NCBI GenBank assembly: GCA_013146195.2
Contig: CM028381.1
Coordinates: 52,762,099-52,826,098 of the forward strand
Length of the DNA: 64,000 nucleotides
Direction: 5' to 3'
From: Codonopsis lanceolata
Taxonomy: Eukaryota; Streptophyta; Magnoliopsida; Asterales; Campanulaceae
Positions 1-10,523 of the stretch are shown here, piece after piece (position 1 is the stretch's first letter; each line of letters starts with the position of its first letter). The translations under genes were made by a program, and so were the position numbers. Below the pieces are notes generated by a model, which saw nothing but the letters and a program-made list of their open reading frames with translations, had not been told where the DNA came from and searched no databases.

Positions 1-125
1 CTCTAACTTTTGTCTAGAGCCGCCCTTTCGGGTTTTCAACCTAAGCGAGCCCTTATTTCTCCTTTTTGTATATATTTTTTTCGCTCTAACTTTTGCCTAG
101 GCGCCCTTTCGGGTTTTCAACCTAC
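1..125 (-). repeat. Two direct repeats in the Tat 3' untranslated region
   Basis: A block of about 45-50 bases that begins CTCTAACTTTTG and ends CGGGTTTTCAACCTA occurs at about 1-52 and again at about 74-124. It lies just beyond the end of the integrase frame of the minus-strand Tat element, so it belongs to the region between pol and the 3' LTR. Short GAAAACCCGAAAGGGCG repeats in this position are, as far as I know, common in Tat-type elements. Confidence 0.6.
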
Positions 126-1350
126 ATTTGGGAGGGAAGCACTTTGTCGGATGGATTGGCTCAAGCATAGTACCTTTTGAGCTTGTCAAGGTTGAAGAGG
201 TGAACAAGGTCCTCTCCTTCTGGTTTGTGAGGAATGCGGCACCTCTGGCCGGATCTCTTTGACAATGTACGGTCCCATCCACGGAGATTTCCACTTTCCC
301 CTAGTATCAACATAACTAGGGGTTTTCTCGAAGTACGGATCTCAACACGGATGTCGCGGCCTTTGACTTTTTGTTGAATGCTCGGGCTATGCGCCTTTAA
401 TAGGCTCGAGTGTGCTCTAAGTAATGCTTGCCGTTCATCGATCGGGGCTAATTCTTCAAGTCGCCTTCCTCGATCTACCGACTACAGGCCTGATTCCATC
501 ATTACTCTTAATGATGGTATTTCACTTCAATAGGCAGCACCGCCTCCATGCCATATGCTAGAGAATAGGGGTAGCCCAGCTGGGTGTGCGGATCGAGCGA
601 GAAGCCCTGTAGGGCTAATTCAAACTTTTCGCCGCCTCTTCCCTGTCGCCCATTTTCCGATAATGTTTTCCCTGTTCTTGTCGCCTAACGGCACCATTTG
701 CTTCGGGTAGGGTAGGGAGGATTTATGTTCAGATCTTGAATTGGCCGACTAGACGATTCACGCCCCTTCAAAGCGTGTCGTTGTCGAGATTATCTCGAAA
801 GGCACTGTAGCGATTATATAATGTTGGTCCCGATGAATTTGACACTCATGCGAGCATTCAGATTTTGTAGGAAGAGGCTTCTACCCACTTTGTAAAGTAG
901 TCGACGGCTACTAGAACGCACTCATGGCCATTGAATCCTTCGTGTGAATTTGGCCTATAACGCCGATTCCCATGCTGAGAAGGGCTGGGTGGAGTTGTAT
1001 AGGACGTACGGGCACGTACGTAGATTTGCAAAACATTGGCGCTTGTCGCAATGTCGCACTCCACCGAATGCATCGCTTTCAAGCGAAGCTCCAATAGTAC
1101 CCCCGGATAACTTTCTTGGATAGATATGACCGTTCATGGGGTCCAGAGGTACCACCGTGGAGTTGGTCCATGATTTGCTCCTCCGCTTTGGCCCGATCGA
1201 CGCATAAAGATTGAGGCCTGGTAGTGCCTTTATATAAGCCGCCACCGCCGAATACAAATTGCGATGCCCATCTTCGAGGGAAATTCTCCCTCTTTGTCTA
1301 GGCCAGGTAGATTCCTTTCTGGAAGGCATTTCGGATATCACCATGGCTCA
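126..1350 (-). pseudogene. pol: Tat integrase, broken by frameshifts
   Basis: Integrase inserts the element cDNA into the genome. Recognisable pieces on the minus strand, scattered over different frames, are a CDKRQCFAN-like remnant of the zinc-binding end (about 1060-1040), the core segment with LVAVDYFTKWVEA (about 920-880), SLAYGMEAVLPIEV (about 565-525) from the C-terminal part of the core, and the C-terminal region with GPYIVKEI-like and NLDKLKRYY-like remnants (about 275-160). The order and spacing match Ty3 integrases, but no frame runs through. It follows the RNase H remnants directly, as expected within one polyprotein. Not functional. Confidence 0.72.
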
Positions 1351-1489
1351 GGCTCGTGATCTCGCCTGTGAGGCCGCCTTAATTTTGAAGCAAGATGCAG
1401 CGTGACCTTCTTCCCGACTACAAAGGGTCGGACTTCGTTTCAAGGGAATTTGGACTAGCTGACTAGAGTGGCCAAGATCAAGAAATTGA

Positions 1490-1870
1490 TTGGCTCCGCT
1501 AGACAAGTAGTGGAATGAGATAGAATCAAACCGAAATAAGACGTGTTGTTAATTTGGCATGATAAAGTTGCAAATGGGGATCTTGGGTTTTCCACTTCCT
1601 TCGACTTGGTTTATGATCAAGGCGTAGTCTCCAAAGACTTCGAGATTTTGGCTTTCCTCGAGAGAGCCTCTTCTAGACCCAAGAATACAAGCCAGACTCA
1701 AATTGTTGTTTGAGCATTCAAACTCCAATCTTACGCCGTGGAGTGTGAGAATCCGGATCGATGAGCAAGATTCCTATGCCAAACCTTTGTTTGCAGCTCC
1801 ATCAAAGAACATCGCTAGCCGGTGTCGTGGTCGTTGATTTCCACACCTTCGTCTGGGAAGCCGGGCTTAG
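1490..1870 (-). pseudogene. pol: Second (archaeal-type) RNase H of the Tat element, decayed
   Basis: On the minus strand around 1830-1745, two adjacent frames together give MFFDGAANKG and GIGILLIDPDSHT. This is the first-aspartate and glycine-loop pattern of the archaeal-type RNase H that Tat elements carry downstream of their own RNase H. Remnants such as an ESGLYSWV-like stretch and a KSLETTP-like stretch follow to about 1600, with stops between them. It lies between the RT/RNase H frame and integrase, the expected place. It supports the Tat assignment but is itself dead. Confidence 0.6.
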
Positions 1871-2030
1871 TAGCATTTTCGGTTTTAGAGGTAAATCGGC
1901 TAAGTGATCTTATTACGCCGCTTTTGATAGATTTGAGCGTGACATATGTTATGTCAAACTCGCTTGAGAAGGAAGGCCCACTTATCCGCCTACAGCCTAC
2001 CGGAAAGTGATGGCTTGCTGAATATGTATT

Positions 2031-3468
2031 TTATAGGGTCCATCCGGATATGAGCTTGATGGATCGCCTCGGCAGATAAGTTTTGAGCCTTTGAGTTGTC
2101 CGCACTAGGCCGGCAAGCAACTTTTTTCCAAAGGTCGAATAATTCAGCTCGCTTCCTTGCAGCTTCCTACTTATGAAGTATAAGGCATTTTCGATGTAGG
2201 AGTCTTTCTTTTCCTGGGCAAGCATAGCCCCTACTGACGTGTTTGTGAGGGTTAAGTATATGTGGAGAGGTTTATGTGTATGAGGTGGAGCTAGCACAGA
2301 GGGATTAGTGAGGTAGGCTTTTATTTTGTCGAAAGCTAGCTGGCATTTCTCGTCCCAGACTTGGTCAATGTTTTTCTTTAGGAGCTTGGAGAGGGACCTA
2401 CATGTGGTTGTCAGTTGTCTGATGAAGCTACTGAATATCAGTAGCCGGGCTACTAGGAAGCCTTTGACTTCATGAAGTTTTTGGCTCGCAAGATCTATAA
2501 TAGCTTTGATCTTTGCTGGCTCGATCTCGATGCCCTGCTCGGTCACTAAGAATCCCAAGACTTTGCCCTTGGTGACCCCAAATGTGCATTTGGCGGGTTT
2601 GAGTTTCATTTGGTGCTTCCTTAGTATTTCGAAGAACTTTCGAAGATCTTTGATATGGGCACTGGGGGCATCGCTGGAATGCACGATCATGTCGTCGACG
2701 TAGACCTCGATCTCCTTGTGGATCATGTCGTGGAAGAGAGTGGTGGCAGCCCTTTGATAAGTAGCCCCGGCATTTTTTAGCCCAAATGGCATGACAATAT
2801 AGCAATAGGTCCACCAAGGAGTGGTGAATGAAGTCTTTTCTTGGTCCTCTGCTGCCATTTTAATTTGATTGTAGCCGAGCATGCCGTCGATGAAGGATCT
2901 GATTTTGTGAGCAGCAACGGCATCTACCACAATATCAATATTGGGTAGTGGGAAGTAATCTTACGACGCCTGCTGAGGTCGCGAAGTCTACGCAGATCCC
3001 GACTTTTCCGTTGGGCTTGGGAACAAATCACTATGTTGGAGGAAACGTACCGGATCGGTATTCAACTACCCGAATGAAGTTAACATGGAGCTGCTTCATA
3101 ATTTCTTCTTTGACTTGTACTGACCATTATGGTTTGATTCGGCGGAGCTTTTGCTTAATTGGCCGAGCATCCGGATATATGGGGATTCGGTGTTCGACTA
3201 TGGCTGGATCTAGCCCCGGCATATCTTCATAGGACCATGCGAAGATGTCTACGAACTCTTTGAGGAGGTCAATGAGTGTTGCCCTTTCAGAGCCTTGCAG
3301 GTAGTTGCCGATTTTGATTTCTTTGACTTGATTGTTCAACCCCAGATTGATGATAGACAAGTCTTCAGCTGCTGCTACTGAGTGATGTTGTTCATGTTGC
3401 TCAACTGACTTTACAAGATCAAGAAAATATTTTTTTATCTTTTGGGTCCATTTCATTAAATGACTCAT
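2031..3468 (-). pseudogene. pol: Tat reverse transcriptase and RNase H, frameshifted
   Basis: RT copies element RNA into DNA and RNase H removes the RNA strand. The N-terminal part (3468-3127) holds DLLKEFVDIFAWSYEDMPGL and HRIPIYPDARPIKQKLRR, the usual start of a plant Ty3 RT. After a short frame break, 2930-2031 has FIDGMLGYNQIKM, VMPFGLKNAGATYQR and the catalytic box YVDDMIVHS, then the connection region and RNase H with YFISRKLQGSELNYS. The first RNase H aspartate position (HIYLTLTNTSVGAML) looks altered. Two frames and missing intervening residues show it is no longer expressed as one protein. Confidence 0.88.
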
Positions 3469-4028
3469 TATTATGATTATTTAATGTGTCTTTTAATGTA
3501 GGTGCAACTAAGGAATAAGCAAAGACATTCAGATTATCATTATTAGCAAACTGCACGGGGCTTATTACATTATTGAGGACCTGGAGTTTGAGATCCTCAT
3601 TATTAGGGAGCGGATCGGTAGATGGCCAATTCGTAAAGCTAGGGAAAGGAAGGGGGATGTTATATCCGAAGCGGTCTACCAGTTTTGTGGGAGTCAAGAG
3701 CGGGCCGGTCGTAATGTACCAATTCTGCAGAGGCTTAGCAGTGAGAAGCTCGAACTCATCAGGGAGATTTGCATATTCAGTGCCTCCGTCTATCATACCC
3801 AAGAAGCTGTCTCCTAGGCCGTTATCATCAAATAAGATCAGAGTAATAGTAATCCTGATCTATAGACCAAGTGTTTTCAAAAATGGCAGTTTTATATGCG
3901 GTGCTACGGGGCTCCAGGATGACCTGTTCCATTCCGTCTGTGAGAAGACTGACATCTTCAAAGATTTCCCAACCAAGGCATCTTTTCCCATTTTGGTCTA
4001 TCCAGGGCTCAGGAAACATGAGATAGGC
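3469..4028 (-). pseudogene. Protease-RT linker of the Tat polyprotein
   Basis: Minus-strand coding remnants here read EYANLPDEFELL, WYITTGPLLTPTKLVDRFGY and TWSIDQDYYYSDLI in two frames. The position between the G-patch and the RT start is that of a polyprotein linker. I see no known catalytic motif. At least one frame break at about 3800-3830 separates the two pieces. Confidence 0.45.
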
Positions 4029-5456
4029 TTATGTTTCCCCTTTCCTTATGAAGTAACCATTTAAGGTTTTTCTATATGGTTGGAGAGGGGGATGCTTGTA
4101 AGGACGCTTTTCTTTTTCTGCCTTCTTTTTCTCATGTTTTTGTTTCATGACAGCGGCTACCTCAGCTGGAGTAGGCGTGTATCCTAGGCCAAAGGGAGGG
4201 ATACATTCCTTAAGTTCATCCTGGACTAGATTGACAAGCCCCTGTTGGTTTCTGCCAAGACCCAGGCCAGACATATAATTCATTTTCCAGAACATGTTTA
4301 AAGGGACCATGTTTCCTAGGGATGTGGTTTTCTTTCCAGTGATGTCGGTTTCTCGACCGTATTCAAGGGCGTTGACCACAACTTGGGGGATAACCTCAAA
4401 ACCACTGAGGAAGATACCCGTGTCTTCATGCTCTATCTCGAGGATTGGGATATCCTCGCTTTCCTTGTTTTCCACGATCTTGTCAGCCAGAATAATTACT
4501 ATGTGGTCATCGTGGATGAATTTGACACGTTGGTGTAATGAAGAAGCTACCCCCTTTACCCCATGGATCCAAGGGCGTCCCAATAACAGGCTGAAAGTGG
4601 CTGGTATGTCCAAAACTTGGAATTCGACCGGCATGGTTAGTGGCCCAATAGTCAGCATTAGAGTGACTACCCCTAAGACACATCGACTAGTGTTGTCATA
4701 TGCCTTTACTGTTTGTGAGGAAGGAGTGAGTTTCGATATTTTTGTTCCCAATTTGGCTAAGGTGCTGGCGGGACATACATTCAGAGAGGACCCATTGTCT
4801 ATCAGAACTCGGGGAACTCTTTTTTCCATTATTCCCACGGTGATATAAAGAGCATCAATATGGTCAGCTCCTTCCTTGGGCAGATCCAGATCAGTAAACG
4901 TTATGACATTTCCAAAATGAATGTTTCCGTTCATCTAAGTAAGCTCATTCGGGGAGGTTTCAATGGGAACGACTGCCTGACTTAAGGATTTAGCCAGTGT
5001 GTCTCGGTGGGTTTTTGAAGCACAAAGTAAGCCCCAGATGGAAATGTTGGCCCGAGTTTTCTTCATCTGAGCTAAAAGAGTATCCTCCACCTCCTTAGCC
5101 CCAGTATCTGCTTCTTGGTCTTTGCCTGAGTGGTCACCTTTTTCCAGGTTTGGTTGGTAGGCTCGACCAGATCTAGTAATGTGGCTAACATACCCACCGA
5201 CCCAAGTGGCTTTTCTGATGTTGCAGGTATTTTGGCTACCCAGGATAGTGTCCCAAGAGAGCATATTGCAGCTAGGCTCTTTTATGGATGTAGATGGAGA
5301 GAAGGGAATGAGGATATATGGTAATGGGTGGTTAATTTTTTCGAACTTGGGCACAGTGATTTTTTCATCAACCTCAATCATATTGATTTGAGGTAGAGGG
5401 TTATTGACTGTATTTGGTCCGGGAGGAGGTTTTTCAATCACCTTGTCATCTATCAA
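4029..5456 (-). pseudogene. pol: Tat aspartic protease region with C-terminal G-patch
   Basis: The protease cuts the polyprotein. Two same-frame pieces (5456-4935 and 4934-4029) are separated by a TAG stop. The active-site motif is VLIDNGSSLNVCP (about 4810-4770), followed by LLGRPWIHGVKG, the conserved second half of plant Ty3 proteases. Downstream, FWKMNYMSGLGLGRNQQG (about 4300-4240) is a G-patch, a nucleic-acid binding motif found after the protease in some Tat-type polyproteins. Another TAG (5459-5457) separates this frame from the zinc-knuckle frame. The motifs are well preserved despite the stops, which suggests fairly recent loss. Confidence 0.85.
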
Positions 5457-5459
5457 ATC

Positions 5460-5798
5460 CTAGATAGCATTTTTGAGTGTGTAGCATCTGTCGGTGAGGT
5501 GACCACTGTAACGATGATATTCACAATACTGAGTATGGTTCCAATTGTCAGGTAGGGGGTTTGGTGGCCTGTAGTCTTCCAAAGGCTTCAATACTCCTTG
5601 AGCCATTAGCCCCTGTAATATCACAAACTGAGGAGCTTGCAATCTGTCATAGTACCGGCTGACCCTGTTCTGGCCTCTAAAATTCCTGTTTGGGCCATTA
5701 TTCCCTCCGACTGAGTTGACAGACCTGTCTGGTCCATAGGACCATGGAGTAGCACTATAGCTTTGGGTAGGAAAAGTGGCTGATGCATCTCCTACCAT
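5460..5798 (-). pseudogene. gag: Tat gag C-terminal part with zinc knuckle
   Basis: This frame continues gag after a frameshift at about 5792-5798. It contains CEYHRYSGHLTDRC near its end, a C-x2-H-x4-H-x4-C arrangement typical of the nucleic-acid binding knuckle of plant Ty3 gag proteins. The upstream part is rich in N, G and R, consistent with RNA binding. It ends at a TAG where a coding triplet would be expected, directly before the protease region. Confidence 0.8.
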
Positions 5799-7393
5799 GT
5801 TGACGGCTGGTGCTGGTGCGGTGTCTTTCCTTTAGAGTATCGGAAAGAACTAGAAGGTGTATTGACTTTTAATTGCCCGGTCCGTATATCTTCATCAATA
5901 CGAACCCCTATCTCCACTACTTCTTTAAAGCTGCTGTAAGGGAGATTTTGCATGTGTTCCAGGTATATGGGCTGGAGGTTTTTGATGAACATCCGGCATG
6001 ACTCAGCCGGATCAGGTCTGTCAAAAGTTTGGGCCAACTTTCTTTTCCACCTGACTGCAAACTCAGCACATGTTTCTTTCTCCCTTTGGGTGCATGACTC
6101 GAGGTCTCTTTTATTTTCTGGGCTAGTGTTGTCTTTATACCTTTCAAGGAATTCCTCGGCTATCCGGTCCCAGGTATTCAGAGTGCTACTGTCTGACAAC
6201 ATCAGCCATTGCTTGGCAGCCCCTACCAGAGTGAGGTGAAAATTGGAAGCCATAGCTTCAAAGCTAGCTCCCCTTGACTGCATACCAGTGGAATAGGATT
6301 TTAGATGGGATATAGGGCATCCAGTCCCATCGAACTTTTCTATGTCGGGCATTTTGAATTTTGAAGGCAGTACTGCTGAAGGTTGTAATGCCAGTGCCCG
6401 CGTAGAAAATTCCCCTTTGTTGAGAAGTTTGAGCATCATGGTTTTCATGTTTTCCATGTCGGCCTCCATTTTGGTGGCTGGGGGAGTTGGTTTTAGGTAT
6501 ATGCTGGCAGGATTAGGGAAAGCTGGGTTAATTTCTGGCTGTGGTGTTTGGTAGGGATTTTGGGCAGGATAAAGGTTTTGGGCAGTGTATGCTGGTGGAT
6601 TTTGGGTTGGATATGGATTTTGAGCTGGGTAAGGATTTTGAGCTGGATATGGGTTCTGGGTAGCATAAGTTGGTGGATTCTGGGTTGGTAGATTCTGGGC
6701 AGCATAGGGATTCTGGGCTGGATATGGATTTGGGGTAGCATAAGTTGGTGGATTTTGGGCGATATAAGCTGGTGGGTTTTGAGTCGGATAAGGGTTTTGG
6801 GCTGGTGGGTTATTTCCAGGATATGGATTTTGGGCTGGTGGGTTATTTGCAGGATATGGATTTTGGGCTGTATAGGCTGGTGGATTTTGGATAGTTTCGG
6901 CTGGGTGGCCAGGATCATCGGAAGGTAAGTAGGTAGTAACTTGGCCTGACGGGTTATAACTTTGGGGATCCATATGTGGGCTGTTTTGGAGTGGGTTGAT
7001 TATGGGAAAAGGGAGGTCGCTTGGACTCTGGGGAATGTTGGTGTTTGGGATAGGATATGGAGGGTAGGATGGGTAAGGGTTGACATTTGAGTAGTAGGGA
7101 GTTGGTGAAGGGTTAGGATTTGAAGTGACGGCAGTGTTTGGTGGGTTAGTGTTTGGCTGAGGGTTTGGGTTTGGAGGCACATGTGAAGTTAATGCTTCTT
7201 GGGGGATTGCAGGGGAAGGGATTACCTCACCACTAGATTTCAAGCTTTGTATCAGATTAGCCATTTGGCTCATTATACGATCGGTCGTTGCACCCAAATT
7301 TTGGTCTAGCCACTGCTGCATTGCTGGAGTCGGAGCATATCCTGGAGCCCCTGTATCTGTACCCATAGCGGACTGTTCACTTTCTGCTGCCAT
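5792..7393 (-). CDS. gag: Tat gag polyprotein, 533 residues, Pro/Asn/Tyr-rich N-terminal half
   Basis: Gag forms the virus-like particle that packages element RNA. The open frame starts at ATG 7393 with MAAESEQSAMGTD. Residues about 60-310 are low complexity, made of repeats of NPYPAQ, NPPAYTAQ and similar. Residues about 345-510 form the retrotransposon gag domain: KQWLMLSDSSTLNTWDRIAEE, then FLERYKD, RKLAQTFDRPDPAES and FIKNLQPIYLEHMQNLPYSS. The normal C-terminal zinc knuckle is in the next frame (5798-5460), so a frameshift truncates the protein. Upstream lies the long leader. The frame is still open over 1.6 kb, the best preserved part of this element. Confidence 0.85.
   Translation of the reverse strand: MAAESEQSAMGTDTGAPGYAPTPAMQQWLDQNLGATTDRIMSQMANLIQSLKSSGEVIPSPAIPQEALTSHVPPNPNPQPNTNPPNTAVTSNPNPSPTPYYSNVNPYPSYPPYPIPNTNIPQSPSDLPFPIINPLQNSPHMDPQSYNPSGQVTTYLPSDDPGHPAETIQNPPAYTAQNPYPANNPPAQNPYPGNNPPAQNPYPTQNPPAYIAQNPPTYATPNPYPAQNPYAAQNLPTQNPPTYATQNPYPAQNPYPAQNPYPTQNPPAYTAQNLYPAQNPYQTPQPEINPAFPNPASIYLKPTPPATKMEADMENMKTMMLKLLNKGEFSTRALALQPSAVLPSKFKMPDIEKFDGTGCPISHLKSYSTGMQSRGASFEAMASNFHLTLVGAAKQWLMLSDSSTLNTWDRIAEEFLERYKDNTSPENKRDLESCTQREKETCAEFAVRWKRKLAQTFDRPDPAESCRMFIKNLQPIYLEHMQNLPYSSFKEVVEIGVRIDEDIRTGQLKVNTPSSSFRYSKGKTPHQHQPSTW
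6560..6900 (-). repeat. Tandem short repeats coding for NPYPAQ/NPPAYTAQ in gag
   Basis: Plus-strand DNA shows repeated units like GGATTTTGGGCTGGATAT with small changes. They are in frame on the minus strand and give the Asn-Pro-Tyr-Pro repeats of gag. Unit length is a multiple of three (mostly 18 to 24 bases), consistent with expansion under coding constraint. Confidence 0.75.
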
Positions 7394-8438
7394 ACTTGTC
7401 GGATCGTACCCTCGGCTGTTTACGCCTTATATCGTCTGTTTCGATACCCTCGTTCGATTTCTACATTTGTTTCCCGTACCAATCGGCCAGTACTGTCTCT
7501 CCCTTTCCAAATTCGGGCCAGGTTTCTGAGGAAAATGGGTTTGGAGGTATCAGAAGGCTGGCTGAAGGCTTTCTGAGCTTGGAGTACAGCGTGCCTTTAT
7601 TAGTAGATTTTATTAATTATAATTATCCCTACAAATTGACCGGATAAGCACACCTTAATTTTGATCCTCGTGACTTTCCCGAACAGTGGATTCTTTCTCC
7701 AGAGTATAGGGCCAACGTATTCCACCTGCCTTTCGACTCCCCGCGATCGGACTGATCCCAGGCGAAGGGCCTAGACTCTTTCCGGGATCCACCATTCGAA
7801 ATGATCTAGGTCGAGCATTTGTAAATAATAAATCAGCCCCAATGTATTACTTTTCCTTTTTTGACTTCCACATTTTTTTTTTGACTTGCGCACATTTTTT
7901 TTGACTTGCGCACATTTTTTTTGACTGGGGCTGACCCACGATTTAAAATGCAAAAACCGGTCGGTCTTTGAAGTGTCCTGAGAATCTATATGCAGTCTAA
8001 CATTGGCTCATGCAGGGGGTAGGCTGGCCATGGTGTAGGGTAGCAATTCGGAATATATTTATATGCATGTGCGCGTGTGTGCGGTATCTAAAAAGCAAAA
8101 AATGTTTTTTTTTACAGATATAGAAATAGAAAATAAAACAGATATGGTCTATCTTGTTGTTATTTGTGGATTTTCTCGGCTTTTTAGTTTGAGCGCGAGC
8201 AGGCAAGCATACCATCAAGAAATAGAAAGAAAAGTGGGGAATCTATTTATACCTATTAATTGCAAATGAGTCATAATCCTCAAAATAAAATGACAGAATG
8301 AATGCAAATATATATATTTTACGGAATGAAAATAAAGCAAAATAAAATAATATAAGGCCGAAAATGAAGAGATTTTAAAAATAAAGCCCCGGCCCTTTTT
8401 GTTGTGCTGCCCGGAAATTATTGCACATAAAATATTGC

Positions 8439-8496
<58 letters not shown>

Positions 8497-8740
8497 CAAA
8501 TTTTTTTTTGAGAAATACGAATATTTTCAAGTATATCCGTAACAGTGTTTGAAAAGAAACTTCTGCAAGATGGAGGATCATATCCACAAATATAGGCACG
8601 GATGTTAAAGGAACGCAATATTCAAGTGTTTAAATTAATATAACAAGCATTCTTTAGCCAGAAACAAAAGAAAAAAAAAAGTTTTGGTTACTGAGTCTAG
8701 CCCTTCATTTTTATTTATTAAAATAAAAACGATCTCCCCA
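7394..8740 (-). other. Tat leader between gag and the hairpin array
   Basis: I see no convincing gene here. The region carries three tandem copies of CACATTTTTTTTGACTTGCG-like units at about 7866-7925 and a (TA)n microsatellite at 8444-8493. A CTACTCTGCTGGGGAGATC stretch on the minus strand (about 8747-8729) resembles the GACTCTGCTGGGGA motif I associate with primer-site regions of Tat elements, but it lies 560 bases from the LTR. Short open frames coding for Tyr-Ile runs are translated microsatellite and are not genes. Confidence 0.6.
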
Positions 8741-9301
8741 GCAGAGTAGCCACTGTGGGTTCTCGGGATACGTGCTCTCGCGCCCCGCGCGCCCTTGGAT
8801 AGGGGTGCGCGTACGTGCGGATGCGGTGACATCCACTGCTCTCGTTCCACCCTCCCTTTTCTAGGGGAGGACGAAATCAAAAGTGCGAGAGGAGTGCTGT
8901 CAGAATAGCGCGTTGGAATGCGCCTCGGTTGCCTTTAGTAGATTTTGATCCAATATGGGAGCTTTAGGCTTTCTATGTTAAGTTATCCCTTTTTTAGGGG
9001 ATACCAGGATATAGGAATGCATCACCCTTCTATTCACATTCTCCCTTTTTTACGGGAAAACATGAAAGTGCAAGGAAGGAATGTTGCAGTGCCCCCACTA
9101 TGGATTTTATGAAAATAGCCTTATGGTCTATCTCTGATCACTATGGGTGCTTTGGGTTTTCTACGTCAAGTTATCCCTTGTTTAGGGGATACCAGGACAT
9201 AGGAATACATCACCTTTCCATTCCCATTTTCCCTTTTTTAGGGGAAAACGGAAAAGTGCAAGGAAAGAAGTTGCGAGGCCCCACTGGATCCAAAATGTTT
9301 T
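8741..9301 (-). repeat. Hairpin array with a 188-bp tandem duplication in the Tat leader
   Basis: Several near-palindromes of the form CCCTTxxTTAGGGG (minus strand CCCCTAAxxAAGGG) recur every 50-130 bases. A block of 188 bases is repeated in tandem: the segment starting GCTTTAGGCTTTCTATG near 8961 is matched by GCTTTGGGTTTTCTACG near 9149. The same array, inverted, occurs at 63,080-63,632. It begins directly after the primer-site-like sequence, so it lies at the 5' end of the element RNA. Confidence 0.8.
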
Positions 9302-9311
9302 AGAGTCGCCA
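9302..9311 (-). other. Probable primer binding site of the Tat element
   Basis: The minus strand reads TGGCGACTCT directly next to the inner end of the LTR. TGGCGACTC is the sequence I associate with Tat-lineage primer sites (reported as tRNA-Arg for Ogre). The second copy at 63,073-63,082 has the same TGGCGACTCT. Confidence 0.6.
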
Positions 9312-10523
9312 TCTTTATTTTAAGTAATAAATAAAGCAAAACCAAAAAGAAAACCAGAGATAATGAAAACGGATTTGGAGGCTAAGTTACGAGTTGGGAA
9401 GGTGCTAGGCACCCAACTCGCCCTTTCGGTCTCAAAACAGTTTTTGGCTAAAGTATGTTTTTTGTTATATTTATTTAACAGATAAATACAGCATTACCTG
9501 CCTACAAATACATCCATTGTGTCTACATTATTTACAGACTTGCAACTGTCCCTTTACAAATAATCACATATATACTTGAAAATATTTGGTCATAATAACG
9601 GCTACATTTAGTACTATTTCCTAACTAAATCCGGGCAGCACAACTGCTTATATATCTACATTGGGCCAGATTGGAAATAATACTTTTACAAATGAAAGCT
9701 TTAAAATAAAACTTATCTTGACAAATTTAGGGTGTGCTCGCTCTATCCTTCGTGGAGAGGAGTCTTTTTGTTGTTGTGTGTTGTGAAGTGTTGTAAAGAT
9801 TCGGGCAGAGTGGCTGCTTCCGAAAGTTACTTTTGGCCTCGGGATTTGGGCAGAGTAATTGTTTGTGTTTGGTTGTTTGTTGGCATGAGGCGAAAATCGG
9901 TAAGGGCTTATTTCGATTTGGCCTTTTAAATCGAGCTGCTCTTTCCACGATTTTTGGATCGGGAAATAGGGTGGATACCTAGTGGGGGCTAAGGCTCACT
10001 TCTACCGGTTGGTTTTGTGTTTGGAGGAGGTTTGGCGCAGGTTTCGAGGCTTTTGAGGTGATCGTCAATATCTCACTTCGCTCTATTTCTCCAAATAAGT
10101 AACGAGAACGCGAGAATTTTTTATCGATAAAGGTGTGTCAATGAAGAGCCGGGGCCTGTATTTATAGGCTGATTTGAGGACATCGATGGAAATTAATTTT
10201 CTTCTTCATGCATCAGCCGCTTGTACATTGCGCAGAGAGATTTGAGCTTTACGACAAGAGAATGAGAAAACTGGGCACAACAAAGCCCAAATTGGGCGCA
10301 GCAAGTGAAATTGGGCGCCATGCCCAATTTTCATGTGGGTGGCGCCTAATTTTCAAAGTTCTCATTTTTTGTGCACTTTGGTCCCTGCAGTTCATCCTTT
10401 TGCGCATCCTGCTTTGTCCTTTTGCACTTTTGACCCTATAACTTGACATTTGTTAATATTTTAACAGGTTTTGATATTTTATGTCATGTCACATACAGGG
10501 GGTACGAAATTGGGGTGTCTACA
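9312..10523 (-). repeat. 5' LTR of the Tat element
   Basis: The outer end is fixed by the point where copia 1 resumes (10524). There the minus strand starts TGTAGACACCCCAATTTC, with the canonical TG. The inner end is placed at the primer site; it reads AATAAAGA, so the canonical CA is not present. Length is about 1212 bp. An LTR contains promoter and polyadenylation signals for the element. The last 75 bases reappear inverted at 62,996-63,072. The partner LTR is outside the window, so its length cannot be cross-checked. Confidence 0.78.

Larger units (their letters stand above)
1..10523 (-). mobile_element. Tat-type Ty3/gypsy LTR retrotransposon, decayed, 3' end outside window
   Basis: The minus strand reads, in order, 5' LTR (10523-9312), primer-site-like sequence, about 1.9 kb of leader, gag, a zinc knuckle, aspartic protease, a G-patch segment, reverse transcriptase and RNase H, a second archaeal-type RNase H, and integrase. 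The second RNase H and the long leader are known marks of the Tat lineage (Ogre/Retand relatives) of Ty3 elements. Many stops and frameshifts mean it cannot be autonomous. At its 5' end it interrupts copia 1: the copia sequence resumes at 10524, and copia 3 shows the unbroken site at about 30813/30814. The 3' LTR and the other half of copia 1 must lie left of position 1, so the target duplication cannot be confirmed. Confidence 0.88.

Noticed and set aside
8215..8618. Overlapping open frames with Tyr-Ile runs
   Set aside because: They are translated (TA)n microsatellite in the Tat leader.
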